A stretch of DNA of 64,000 bases from Acetobacteroides hydrogenigenes. GTDB lineage: Bacteria; Bacteroidota; Bacteroidia; Bacteroidales; ZOR0009. The position numbers and the translations under genes were made by a program. The notes under the pieces are model-generated. The model did no database searches, was not told the origin of the DNA, and saw only the letters and a program-made list of their open reading frames with translations. Each line of letters begins with the position of its first letter. Position 1 is the first letter of the stretch. The stretch lies in contig NZ_SLWB01000019.1 of the NCBI RefSeq assembly GCF_004340205.1, positions 1 through 64,000 of the forward strand, in the 5' to 3' direction. Below, one piece after another: positions 8,140 to 16,956 of the stretch.

Positions 8140-8928
8140 CTATTTGTTTAATCTTCTGTCTAACTCTTGTGCGGCAAACGAGGCTACATCATCGGCGTAG
8201 GAGTTCATGCCGAAGCCGGCATCGTAGCCCAGCTCTTTGGCCAGCTCGTGCGAGATGCGTGGCCCACCGCAGATGAGGATAACCTTATCGCGAAGCCCTT
8301 CGGCCTCGAGCATCTCTACCAGCTCGATGAGGTTCTTGATGTGCACATCCTTTTGGGTAACGGTTTGCGATACCAGTAGCACATCGGCCTTCATCTCAAT
8401 AGCCTTGGCTATAAACTCGTCGTTGGGAACCTGGCTACCCATGTTCAGCGCCTCAATCATTTCGTAGCGCTCCAATCCGTAGTGACCGGCGTAGCCCTTC
8501 ATGTTCATGATGGCGTCGATACCTACGGTGTGGGCATCGGTGCCGGTGCTAGCGCCAACAATAACGATCTTGCGCCCGATGTGCTCCTTGATGAACTGGT
8601 CGGTTTCGTGCATGTCCATGGTGGTTGATTCCACCTTTGGCACGTATATGTTGGTGTAGTCTACGGTGTGGGTGCAGCTGGCGTAGCAGTTGAAGAAGGT
8701 GAAGCCTTCGGTTAGCTCCTTGAAGAAGACCACCTGAGGGTTCTCCAATCCCATCTTCTTCATCAGCTGCTTGGCAGCCTCGACGGCTTCGTCGCCTGCC
8801 GGAACGGGTAGGGTGAAGCTGAGCTGCATCTTACCGTCGTTCATTGTATCGCCGTAGGGCTTTATGTTTTTTAGGTCAAGCGTTTTGTCGAAATCGCTAG
8901 CCTCCATCGAGTATAATCCTCCGCTCAT
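8140..8928 (-). CDS. kamE: D-lysine/beta-lysine 5,6-aminomutase, beta subunit
   Basis: The 262-residue subunit binds adenosylcobalamin and PLP. The B12 base-off motif DxHxxG is present as GTDAHTVG with the cobalt ligand at His133, and Lys144 (NMKGYAGHYG) stands where the known enzyme has the PLP-binding lysine. Both numbers match the published clostridial enzyme numbering. The C-terminal Rossmann-like cobalamin domain ends with CGGPRISHELAKELGYDAGF. With KamD it moves the 6-amino group of L-beta-lysine to C5, giving 3,5-diaminohexanoate. It starts one base after the kamD stop codon, so translational coupling is likely. Confidence 0.96.
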   Translation of the reverse strand: MSGGLYSMEASDFDKTLDLKNIKPYGDTMNDGKMQLSFTLPVPAGDEAVEAAKQLMKKMGLENPQVVFFKELTEGFTFFNCYASCTHTVDYTNIYVPKVESTTMDMHETDQFIKEHIGRKIVIVGASTGTDAHTVGIDAIMNMKGYAGHYGLERYEMIEALNMGSQVPNDEFIAKAIEMKADVLLVSQTVTQKDVHIKNLIELVEMLEAEGLRDKVILICGGPRISHELAKELGYDAGFGMNSYADDVASFAAQELDRRLNK

Positions 8929-8929
8929 C

Positions 8930-10489
8930 TTAGCACCTGTTTTTCATTAGTTCAATAAATGGGTTGATGTAGTTGGCGCCCTTTTCGGCAACCCCGCTCA
9001 AGCCCTTTCCTCCGTTCTTTGGGCGCTTTACGTTGGCAAAGATTCCCTTCTCCAGCGCGATAAACAGCCCTTCCTTATCCAGCTTTTCGAGCAGCTCAAC
9101 CGCCTCGGCTAGCACCTGCTGTGCACGCTTGCGGATGATGCCATCCTGCTTAAACTCCATCTCGTCGCCAATGCTCTTCATGTTGCTGAAGATGTACTTG
9201 GCGTTTTCGATGGCCAGGTAGCGGTCCGACATGAATGGGGTGTGGATGGCCTCGGTAATCATGCCTAGCAGCTGAATGCCCTGTCCTGTCCATATGGAGA
9301 TCTGGTTGAAGAGCGCATCCTGAATCTGCCCCTTAAACACGTTCCCTGTCATGAACTTGGTAGGTGGCATGTACTTAAGCGGTGCCTTAGGGAATATCTC
9401 GCGGGTCATCTGTGCTTGGGCTAGCTCGTAAAGGAATCCGTTCTCGAGGTCGGGGTTCATTTCGAAGGCGTGTCCTAGGCCCATCTGCTCTTCGGGTAGC
9501 CCAGCCAGTAGGGCAAGCTGCTCGTTAACGAGGTCGGATGCTAGTACGGTGTGCGCCTCGTCGAAGGCATCGGCAGTGGTGAGGTAGTTGTCCTCGCCGG
9601 TGTTGATGATCACTCCGGCAAAACCGTTAATCACCCTCGAGAAGTACTGGTCGACCAGCGTGCGCTGCATGTTGATGTCGCGGAAAAGGATGCCGTAGAG
9701 GGCATCGTTCAGCATCACATCGAGCCCTTCGAGGGCGCCCATGGCGGCAATCTCGGGCATGCATAGCCCGGAGCAGTAGTTGCACAGGCGGATGTAGCGT
9801 CCAACCTCTTCGCCAACCTTATCGAGGGCTGTACGCATGATGCGGAAGTTCTCCTGGGTGGCGAATGTTCCTCCAAAACCCTCGGTGGTTGCACCGTAGG
9901 GAACATAGTCGAGCAAGCTTTGACCTGTGGTACGGATTACCGCAATGATGTCGGCACCTTGACGGGCGGCGGCTTCGGCCTGCACCACATCCTCGTAGAT
10001 GTTACCCGTGGCAACAATCACGTAGATGTAGGGCTTACTACCCTCGCCAATGGTGTTAAGGTAGTTTTCGCGGCGTGCGCGGCGTGCCTTTATGCGGTTG
10101 ATAGCGGCGTTGATATGGGGTTCAAGCGCCTTGTTGATCTCGGCTTTGGAGTGGATGGGCAGCGTAGTAATGTCGAGCTTACCTGTGGCAAGCTGCTCGG
10201 CAATCTGCTGAGGGGTTAGCCCCGTTTCAGCAATGGCATTTCCGATGAAGAACATTACGCCTTCGCTTAGCACGCCCTTTTCCTTAAGCGCATCCACCAC
10301 TACGTTGGGTAGCGGTACCTCGTTTTCGTCGACGTTGTCGATGCCCAGTAGTCGGCAAAGGGTTCGTTCAACGGCAACCGTGGTGTAGTTCTCCACGAAA
10401 AGCTGCACGTCGTCGGCAATTTTTTTTGCCACACCCTTCGCGTAGCTAACGGTGTTGTAGTCGAGTCCTAGTTTACTATTCTGTATCAT
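8930..10489 (-). CDS. kamD: D-lysine/beta-lysine 5,6-aminomutase, alpha subunit
   Basis: From the Met at 10489 (MIQNSKLGLDYNTV) the product is 519 residues, the usual KamD length of roughly 515-520, and begins as other KamD proteins do. It is the TIM-barrel subunit that closes over substrate and coenzymes; the central part includes VATGNIYEDVVQAEAAARQG and the CNYCSGLCMPEIA segment. The frame stays open upstream to an ATG at 10909 through a 42-bp tandem repeat, which would add 140 residues of a Lys/Asp-rich 14-residue repeat. I annotate the canonical start but the extension cannot be excluded (see the repeat entry). It lies between kamC and kamE. Confidence 0.93.
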   Translation of the reverse strand: MIQNSKLGLDYNTVSYAKGVAKKIADDVQLFVENYTTVAVERTLCRLLGIDNVDENEVPLPNVVVDALKEKGVLSEGVMFFIGNAIAETGLTPQQIAEQLATGKLDITTLPIHSKAEINKALEPHINAAINRIKARRARRENYLNTIGEGSKPYIYVIVATGNIYEDVVQAEAAARQGADIIAVIRTTGQSLLDYVPYGATTEGFGGTFATQENFRIMRTALDKVGEEVGRYIRLCNYCSGLCMPEIAAMGALEGLDVMLNDALYGILFRDINMQRTLVDQYFSRVINGFAGVIINTGEDNYLTTADAFDEAHTVLASDLVNEQLALLAGLPEEQMGLGHAFEMNPDLENGFLYELAQAQMTREIFPKAPLKYMPPTKFMTGNVFKGQIQDALFNQISIWTGQGIQLLGMITEAIHTPFMSDRYLAIENAKYIFSNMKSIGDEMEFKQDGIIRKRAQQVLAEAVELLEKLDKEGLFIALEKGIFANVKRPKNGGKGLSGVAEKGANYINPFIELMKNRC

Positions 10490-10531
10490 GTCGCTTTGTA
10501 TTCTTTTTCTGCTGTAATTTTCCATTCTGCT

Positions 10532-10909
10532 TCGCAGTTTGCCGATCTTCACGTTCAGATCGCCGTTCTTCGCTTCAAGTTTGCCAACCTTCACGTTCAG
10601 ATCGCCGTCCTTCACGTCAAGTTTGCCAATCTTCACGTTCAGATCGCCGTCCTTCGCTTCAGGTTTGCCAACCTTCACGTTCAGATCGCCGTCCTTCGCT
10701 TCAAGTTTGCCAACCTTCACGTTCAGATCGCCGTCCTTCGCTTCAGGTTTGCCAACCTTCACGTTCAGATCGCCGTCCTTCGCTTCAAGTTTGCCAATCT
10801 TCACGTTCAGATCGCCGTCCTTCGCTTCAGGTTTGCCAACCTTCACGTTCAGATCGTCATCCTTCACGTCAAGTTTGCTGATCTTCACGTTCGGATCGCC
10901 GTTCTTCAC
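10532..10909 (-). repeat. 42-bp tandem repeat, nine units, in frame with kamD
   Basis: Nine consecutive 42-nt units lie between the kamC stop (10934) and the kamD core start. Read on the minus strand each would encode 14 residues such as AKDGDLNVKVGKPE, with KPE and KLE endings largely alternating, which suggests an 84-nt higher-order unit. The first unit (10868-10909, MKNGDPNVKISKLD) is the most diverged. There is no stop between the ATG at 10909 and kamD, so the array could be an N-terminal extension, an untranslated tandem repeat, or a length-variable locus. The plus strand is also open across it, a consequence of the 3n period. Confidence 0.95.
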
Positions 10910-10933
10910 GTTCTAACGGCTGCCAGAGACAGT

Positions 10934-12316
10934 CTAGCTGCTTTCATCTATCATTTTTCGGGCCAATCCCAGCAGCTCGTCGTCGACGCCCAAAAGGGAT
11001 GCTATGCGCAGCGCCTCCTGCGGGACGAGGCCGCTGTCGTCGTCTACCAGCGAGTAGTCGATGAAGCTGCTGAGGTTATCTATGGTAACCGTTTCGTTAA
11101 TGCTATCTACGAATCCCCTTACGCGAAGCCTGTGGCAGTCGGTTTTAACCCCGCTGTAGTGCGTGGTGATGATTCCGCGGATGCCCATGCCGTTAAGCAT
11201 GTTGGCCGTAGCGCTCACGATGGCTTTCCCTTCGGTGGGGTTGGTGGTTCGGGCCAGCTCGTCGATGAGGACGAGTAGCTTTTTATCAGTTTTTGCAGCG
11301 GCCACAATATGGCTGATCTTAAGGATCTCGGCGGCAAATGCCGAAAGCCCTTTAAGTTCCGACTGCTCGTCGCCGATGCTGGTCATGATGCGGTTTACCA
11401 GGCACACCGAAGCCTTTGCTGCCGGAACAAAGAAGCCGAACTGGCAAAGGTACTGGCTTAGGGCAACGGTTTTCAGCATCACGGTTTTGCCCGCCATGTT
11501 GGCGCCGGTTATCAGGCAGATGCTGCGGTCGAGCGATATATCAACAGGTTGGAAACGCTTGCCTTGCTGGGCTAAAATCTCCTTTACCTGAGGATTGAAG
11601 ATACCTTGGTACGAGGTGACGCTGTCCGAAATATCGGGACGAACCAGCTGTAGCTCCTTTGCCTGATGGGCCTTTGCGATAAGGATGTCGAGCTTGCCAA
11701 TGTGCTCCAGCGATTGCCTAAGGGTAGCGAGCATTGCTCGTAGCTCGTTGGATAGCCGCTGGCGAATGGTATCCTCAATGGCTTCGGCCTTTTCGAGGAA
11801 GCCGCTGACGTCGCTATCGGCAGGTTGGCTCTTTATTTGCTTGCGGATGCTGGCCAACTCGGTAGAGTAGGCGTCGTAGATGTAGAACGATGGGATGCGG
11901 TTGCCATCGGGGTCGAGCAGCGCAATTGCACCTTCAATATTTGGTAGGTCGATAGGGGAGATGCCTTTGCTGTTGGATATCTCGCGGATTTCGTTGGCGA
12001 CGATGGCAAAGTGCTTAACCTCGAATAGCTCGATGTCGTCGAGCACCTGTCCGCGCTCCAGATTCTTTAGGGAGCCTTTAATGTCCCTAATCTGGGCTAG
12101 CTTTACCCGTATCGTGTTGGTTGCCGATAGGCAGGCGTCGTCGTCAAGCAGCTCGCGCAGGTGTTGCTGGTTTGAGTGATCGCGCTCGATGGCTTCTTTG
12201 GAGGTCATCAGCTCGGATGCAAGCAGCAGCCTACGCCCAACTCCCGACTGAATGTCGAGACGGTCTACCATGAAGCGTAGCCCTCCAACTTCTTCTATGA
12301 CACTCTTTAGCTGCAT
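10934..12316 (-). CDS. kamC: MutS-family ATPase of the lysine aminomutase cluster (KamC-like)
   Basis: The 460-residue protein has a MutS/MutS2-type ABC ATPase domain in its C-terminal half: Walker A GANMAGKT at residues 271-278, Walker B in LLVLIDELARTTNPTEGKA, and the following ITTHYSG. It lacks the DNA mismatch-binding domain of MutS. The N-terminal half (about 1-260) is helical, like the MutS core/lever region. Its position between kamB and kamD matches lysine clusters of fusobacteria, clostridia and Porphyromonas, so a helper role for the aminomutase (for example cofactor exchange or reactivation) is inferred, rather than DNA repair. It is 1 nt from kamB. Confidence 0.8.
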   Translation of the reverse strand: MQLKSVIEEVGGLRFMVDRLDIQSGVGRRLLLASELMTSKEAIERDHSNQQHLRELLDDDACLSATNTIRVKLAQIRDIKGSLKNLERGQVLDDIELFEVKHFAIVANEIREISNSKGISPIDLPNIEGAIALLDPDGNRIPSFYIYDAYSTELASIRKQIKSQPADSDVSGFLEKAEAIEDTIRQRLSNELRAMLATLRQSLEHIGKLDILIAKAHQAKELQLVRPDISDSVTSYQGIFNPQVKEILAQQGKRFQPVDISLDRSICLITGANMAGKTVMLKTVALSQYLCQFGFFVPAAKASVCLVNRIMTSIGDEQSELKGLSAFAAEILKISHIVAAAKTDKKLLVLIDELARTTNPTEGKAIVSATANMLNGMGIRGIITTHYSGVKTDCHRLRVRGFVDSINETVTIDNLSSFIDYSLVDDDSGLVPQEALRIASLLGVDDELLGLARKMIDESS

Positions 12317-12317
12317 C

Positions 12318-13325
12318 TCAAATTTGTCTTACATCGTATACCGGAACCTGTAGCGCCTGCTGCATCTCCCTTCGTAGCACCTCCGAGTCGAGCACGTAGC
12401 CCTCGGGCGAGGTGGGGTTAACGCAAACGGCGATTAGCTTCGTCTTTTGAAGCACATTAAGGGTTCCACCCTTCTTTATAAAGGCGTTGTACACCTCGGG
12501 TGTTGCAAAAATCCGCGTAAAATCGCGCGCTATCAGGGTTATCTCTTTAACGTTCTTCTGGCTTTTCAGGTGGCCTAGCAGCTTATCGGTGATGGCGCCG
12601 TTAACCACTATTGTGGTGCCAAATCGGAACAGATCCTCTCTGGCCTTTTCGAGCATGTACGCCGATGCAACCCCTAAGTCGTGGATGTCTCCATCATTAC
12701 CAATAGCCCAAATACCTTTTTCGATTCCAACGAATTGCTCCTTTACCGCAGCTTCAACCTCCTCTATGTTGATCAGGTCGAACAAGAACTTGGTTTTGCG
12801 CACCAGCTGAGGAATGTTGGCCGATACGGCTGCACCTGTTGCCAGTATCATGGCGTCGGTAACAGCGGGCGAGGCTAGGCTTATTCGCGAAAGCGCACCA
12901 TCAACAATGGTAAGGTCAATGCCGATTTCATTCATCTTGCCGATCATCAGCTTTAGTCCAGCAGTTTCTGGAGATCCCGAAATTAGCACCTTACCAGATG
13001 TTACGGCTCTGGCCGTTACCAGCCGTCCTAGCGATGTTGCCCGTTGGCTAACATCAAGGATTTCCGAAACCAGCTGCTTCTGCTTGTAGTGCTTTTCGGT
13101 GGTAACAAACACCATCCCTTCGTAAACCGTTACTTCGGGTTTGGGCGTTTGGCATACCTGGTCGCGGGTTTCCCCATCGATGCCGATGGAGGTTAGCGCC
13201 ACCTTTACGTTGCAATCTTTTAACCTACTGAGGACATAGTTAAGGCACTCGGTTTTCCCCGTATTCTTCTCCAATCCTACGATGGAGAGGCTTTTGTGCT
13301 TAAGTATGTCCTCAATAAAAGGCAT
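12318..13325 (-). CDS. kamB: P-loop protein of the lysine aminomutase cluster (KamB-like)
   Basis: This 335-residue protein starts with a nucleotide-binding loop, IVGLEKNTGKTECLNYVLSR (about residues 15-34), with the GKT of a Walker A motif. The remainder is alpha/beta with GALSRISLASPAVTDAMILA (about 143-162), reminiscent of a deoxynucleoside-kinase or MoxR-like fold but not assigned. The gene is always a companion of the MutS-like kamC in known lysine fermentation clusters as I recall them. An accessory role in aminomutase function is inferred; no biochemical activity can be read from the sequence. It lies 15 nt after kamA and 1 nt before kamC. Confidence 0.75.
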   Translation of the reverse strand: MPFIEDILKHKSLSIVGLEKNTGKTECLNYVLSRLKDCNVKVALTSIGIDGETRDQVCQTPKPEVTVYEGMVFVTTEKHYKQKQLVSEILDVSQRATSLGRLVTARAVTSGKVLISGSPETAGLKLMIGKMNEIGIDLTIVDGALSRISLASPAVTDAMILATGAAVSANIPQLVRKTKFLFDLINIEEVEAAVKEQFVGIEKGIWAIGNDGDIHDLGVASAYMLEKAREDLFRFGTTIVVNGAITDKLLGHLKSQKNVKEITLIARDFTRIFATPEVYNAFIKKGGTLNVLQKTKLIAVCVNPTSPEGYVLDSEVLRREMQQALQVPVYDVRQI

Positions 13326-13340
13326 TTAGGGCAAGGCTTA

Positions 13341-14606
13341 TTACTTGTTCTGATCTCTTAGCTTATGGCGCTCCTTGCGGGCAAGGAAGCTCGGTTCGAT
13401 GGAAAGTCTGTCGCCTCGTAGCAGCGAAGCAACGCCTTCTACCTGTTCGTGGGTAGTCTTCTTGCACTCATCGCAGTGGCAAACATCCTCGTAGTCGGTT
13501 GGCTCGGAGTAGGTGGTAATCACCCCTTCGAAGTTGCGGAGAACTACCTTCGATGGTGCCTGCGATATTACGTACTGAGGCATAACTGGAGTCTTTCCGC
13601 CGCCGCCGGGTGCATCAACTACAAACGTTGGTACGGCAAATCCGGTAGTGTGACCACGAAGACCTTCTATTATCTGAATGCCCTTTGATACGGGGGTACG
13701 GAAGTGTTCCAAGCCCATCGAAAGGTCGCACTGGTAGATGTAGTAGGGACGAACGCGCATGCGAACAAGGTCGTGTACGAGCTTCTTCATCACGTGAACG
13801 CAGTCGTTTACGCCACGGAGCAGCACCGACTGGTTACCTACAGGGAATCCGTTATCGGCCAGCTTGCGGCAAGCCTCTTTCGACTCCTCAGTAACCTCGT
13901 TGGAGTGGTTAAAGTGGGTGTTCACCCAAATTGGGTGATACTTCTTAAGCGTATTCACTAGATTGTCGGTTATGCGCTGTGGAAGAACCACTGGGGTACG
14001 TGTTCCAATGCGGATAATCTCAACGTGAGGAATAGCGCGTAGTCTCTTAATGATAGATTCAAGCTTCTCGTCGCTTATCAGAAGGGCGTCGCCACCCGAT
14101 AGAACTACGTCGCGAACTTGAGGTGTTCTAGCTATATATTCAATTGCCCTGTCGATGTTTTGCTCTGGAGTAGAGCTATCGTTCTGACCTGCAAAGCGGC
14201 GACGGGTACAGTGGCGGCAGTACATCGAGCACATGTCGGTAATTAGGAATAGCACGCGGTCAGGGTAACGATGGGTTAACCCTGGTACTGGCGAATCCTC
14301 ATCCTCGTGTAGAGGGTCGAGAAGATCGGCGCTGGATATGTGCGTCTCTTCAATTCCTGGTACAGCCTGACGACGGATTGGGTCGTGTGGGTCGTTCCAA
14401 TCGATTAGCGAGAGGTAGTAGGGCGTAATAGCCATTCTAAACTTCTCGAGTGCTTTCTTAATTCCCTCTTCCTCTTCAGCCGTGAGGGTAACGTATTTTT
14501 TTAGTTCGTCTAGGGTTTCAATTCTGTTCCGAACCTGCCATTTCCAGTCGTTCCACTGCTCGTCGGTAACTTCAGGGAATAGCTCCATTCTTTTGCTTGT
14601 TGTCAT
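13341..14606 (-). CDS. kamA: L-lysine 2,3-aminomutase
   Basis: KamA is a radical-SAM, PLP and zinc enzyme that makes L-beta-lysine, the first step of the pathway. Here it has 421 residues. The [4Fe-4S] cysteines are Cys126, Cys130 and Cys133 (CSMYCRHC), one position off the clostridial numbering. The PLP lysine lies in [10 protein letters not shown] (about residue 338), and the C-terminal zinc cysteines appear as VCHCDECKK. The start at 14606 ([13 protein letters not shown]) matches the length of known N-termini; an ATG at 14618 would overlap the kdd stop codon. It is 4 nt from the upstream kdd gene. Confidence 0.97.
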   Translation of the reverse strand: MTTSKRMELFPEVTDEQWNDWKWQVRNRIETLDELKKYVTLTAEEEEGIKKALEKFRMAITPYYLSLIDWNDPHDPIRRQAVPGIEETHISSADLLDPLHEDEDSPVPGLTHRYPDRVLFLITDMCSMYCRHCTRRRFAGQNDSSTPEQNIDRAIEYIARTPQVRDVVLSGGDALLISDEKLESIIKRLRAIPHVEIIRIGTRTPVVLPQRITDNLVNTLKKYHPIWVNTHFNHSNEVTEESKEACRKLADNGFPVGNQSVLLRGVNDCVHVMKKLVHDLVRMRVRPYYIYQCDLSMGLEHFRTPVSKGIQIIEGLRGHTTGFAVPTFVVDAPGGGGKTPVMPQYVISQAPSKVVLRNFEGVITTYSEPTDYEDVCHCDECKKTTHEQVEGVASLLRGDRLSIEPSFLARKERHKLRDQNK

Positions 14607-14610
14607 GGTC

Positions 14611-15645
14611 TTAAACATATAGCTTACTAAACAGTTCCTTTACGGTTTCAGATTCTCTGATGATGTTGAGCGATAGCTCTGCATGTCCCCTTGCATATCC
14701 ATTTCCTACGATAAGGTTGATGTCCTTTCCAACACCTTCGGCGCCAAGCGCGGCTTTAGAGAAGGAGGTGGCCATCGAGAAGAAGTATACCAGCCCGTCG
14801 TCTTTGGTAACCAAAATGGATGTCATTTCTGTTGATGGGACATTTACGTTATTGATGGTAACGTCGCAGCCTTCGCCGTTGGTTATCTCCATAACCTTGT
14901 TGTAGACCTCCATCACGTTGGTTGCGTCGGCAACGATTACGTGTGTAGCCAGATTTAAATCTTGAATGCGTTGGGCATTCTCTTTTGAATATTCCACAAC
15001 GATAACCTTTCCGGTAGGACCTGCATTCTTCATGGCTTGGTAGCTGCATAGAACGCCCGATTTACCGCCACCGCCAATAATGCATACGGTGTTGCCTTTT
15101 TTTACAAGGCGCTCGGTTTGTGCAGGCGCACCAGCTACGTCGAGCACGGCAAGTGCCAACTTTTCGGGGATGTCGTCGGGAAGTACAGCGTAAATTCCGC
15201 TTTCGAAAAGTATGGCTTGGGCCTCCACGTCAACCTGATCGTTGTCGAAGTTGATGTTCTTAATTCTGCTTATTTTAAGTGGGGTTAGCGATAGCGATAC
15301 AAGGGTTGCTATCTTGTCGCCAATTTTCAAGGATTTGTCCGGAAAGTTCGGGCCAATTTCTTTAACCTTTCCAATGAGCATGCCGCCAGATCCCGTTACC
15401 GGGTTCTGCATCTTACCTCGCTCCTCAACGATGGAGAATATCATCTCCTCCATCTTTTCAATATCGCCCTTGCAGGCCTTCTTTATTTGTGTAAAGCTTG
15501 CAGAGTCGATGTTAAGCGTTGTTACATCAATCAGCAGCTCATTGTCATAGATGCTCATCGTGTTGTCAACCTTTAAGGCTGGTTGAGGTAATGTTCCCTT
15601 GGGCTCAATTACCCGATGAGTGCCGTATTTGCATCCCTTCTTCAT
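14611..15645 (-). CDS. kdd: L-erythro-3,5-diaminohexanoate dehydrogenase, copy 1
   Basis: Kdd oxidatively deaminates 3,5-diaminohexanoate to 5-amino-3-oxohexanoate with NAD(P)+. The 344-residue product begins [20 protein letters not shown] and has the Rossmann segment [20 protein letters not shown] (about 180-200). A longer frame uses TTG and is not preferred. It is clearly paralogous along its whole length to the next gene upstream (15704-16744), including shared [25 protein letters not shown] and [30 protein letters not shown] segments. Both copies look intact. Whether they form hetero-oligomers or differ in cofactor or stereochemistry is unknown. Confidence 0.93.
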   Translation of the reverse strand: MKKGCKYGTHRVIEPKGTLPQPALKVDNTMSIYDNELLIDVTTLNIDSASFTQIKKACKGDIEKMEEMIFSIVEERGKMQNPVTGSGGMLIGKVKEIGPNFPDKSLKIGDKIATLVSLSLTPLKISRIKNINFDNDQVDVEAQAILFESGIYAVLPDDIPEKLALAVLDVAGAPAQTERLVKKGNTVCIIGGGGKSGVLCSYQAMKNAGPTGKVIVVEYSKENAQRIQDLNLATHVIVADATNVMEVYNKVMEITNGEGCDVTINNVNVPSTEMTSILVTKDDGLVYFFSMATSFSKAALGAEGVGKDINLIVGNGYARGHAELSLNIIRESETVKELFSKLYV

Positions 15646-15703
15646 TCCGTACAAATCCTCTACAAATTGGTTATATATAGTCGCAGTTTGTTTCCTTGTT
15701 TTC

Positions 15704-16744
15704 CTATGCGTACAATTCGGTGAATACCTTGCGGAGTTTTTCGCTTTCGCGTAGTAGCTGCAGGGTTATTTCAGCGTGGCCACGGGTGTATCCGTTTCCA
15801 ACAATCATAGTAACATCGCTACCAACGCCTTCTGCTCCAAGGGCTGCTTTCGTGAAGCTGGTTGCCATCGAGAAGAAGTAAACAACACCGGTATCCTTAG
15901 TGCAAAGAATGCTGGTCATTTCGGTGTCGGTAATGTTTACGTTGTTGATGGTAACGTCGCACATTTGGCCGTTGGTTAGCTCTTCGATCTTTTCGAGAAC
16001 TGGAACGGGTTGCGTAGCATCAGCCGAGAAAACATAGTCGCAGAAGCCTAACTCTTGAAGTCGCTTGGTGCTCTTTTCGCTGTGGCAAAGACCAATTACC
16101 TTTCCGGTAACGCCTGCACGCTTTTTTGCCTCGTAGCAGCAAAGCATTCCCGACTTTCCGCCAGCTCCGATGATAAGAACTGTATCGCCAGGTTTTACCA
16201 GCTTAGCTGTTTGGGCAGGAGCTCCAGCTACGTCTAATGCCGATAGAGCTAGGTTTTCTGGCATATCCTCTGGAATCTTTGCGTAAATTCCGCTTTCGAA
16301 AAGAATAGCCTTTCCGTCGATGTCTACCTGATCGATATCCTTACGAATGTCCTTAATCTTATCGATACGAAGAGGGGTTAGCGATAGCGAAACGAGCGTT
16401 GCAATCTTATCGCCAACTTTAAGGTCGGTTTTGCCAACAAGGGCATCACCAATCTTTTCAACAACTCCTAGGAGCATACCTCCCGAACCTGTTACTGGAT
16501 TGCGGTGCTTACCTTGCTTAGCAACGATGTCGAGCATGATCTCGGCAATCTTCTTTTCGTCGCCACCAGCTTGCTCCTCAATTTGAGTAAAACTGGCTGA
16601 GTCGATATTCAGCGTTTTGACATTAATAAGGATTTCGTTGTCGTAAATCTCATCCATATTGTTGTCGATTCTGTTTGCTGGTTGTGGTAGAACCCCTTTG
16701 GGTTCGATCACGCGGTGTGTGCCGTACTTATTACCTTTTTTCAT
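15704..16744 (-). CDS. kdd: L-erythro-3,5-diaminohexanoate dehydrogenase, copy 2
   Basis: A second full-length Kdd (346 residues, [20 protein letters not shown]) lies 58 nt before copy 1 in transcription order. The dinucleotide-binding glycine loop is VLIIGAGGKSGMLCCYEAKK, close to the GxGxxG type, compared with GGGGKSG in copy 1. The rest aligns over the whole length with moderate divergence, so the duplication is not recent. It is preceded by a 212-nt spacer to kce that contains an imperfect GC-rich dyad (about 16772-16830), so internal processing or a second promoter is possible. Confidence 0.93.
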   Translation of the reverse strand: MKKGNKYGTHRVIEPKGVLPQPANRIDNNMDEIYDNEILINVKTLNIDSASFTQIEEQAGGDEKKIAEIMLDIVAKQGKHRNPVTGSGGMLLGVVEKIGDALVGKTDLKVGDKIATLVSLSLTPLRIDKIKDIRKDIDQVDIDGKAILFESGIYAKIPEDMPENLALSALDVAGAPAQTAKLVKPGDTVLIIGAGGKSGMLCCYEAKKRAGVTGKVIGLCHSEKSTKRLQELGFCDYVFSADATQPVPVLEKIEELTNGQMCDVTINNVNITDTEMTSILCTKDTGVVYFFSMATSFTKAALGAEGVGSDVTMIVGNGYTRGHAEITLQLLRESEKLRKVFTELYA

Positions 16745-16956
16745 CAGAATAAAATTTAGTTTTTAGGGGCTTTATGAAGCATCCCGTTGTTTTAAGCTTA
16801 CGCTTGGGCAACAAGGGGCTTCGTTGCCTATTTTTAGTTTTAAGGTTACACGTTGCAATAGCCCAAAGTTTGTCCGAAAAATGTGGTTTAAAAGGTCAGT
16901 AGTTCGTTTATAGTAAGGCGTGTGGCTTTTTTATAGGGCTATGCACGTGCTTAAGT

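Noticed and set aside
10532-10909. CRISPR-like array
   Set aside because: Units are contiguous 42-bp tandem copies with no unique spacers and no cas genes nearby.
10496-11278. Plus-strand open frame with repeated ANLHVQIAVLRF-like units
   Set aside because: It is the reverse-strand shadow of the 42-bp array plus the kamC 3' end; the 3n period keeps several frames open. kamC on the other strand has clear motifs.
10934-12316. DNA mismatch repair MutS/MutS2
   Set aside because: Only the ATPase core and lever are present, with no mismatch-recognition or Smr domain, and it is locked into the kam gene order.
16772-16830. Terminator between kdd copy 2 and kce
   Set aside because: The dyad is imperfect and T-runs are poor; it is noted only as a possible processing structure.
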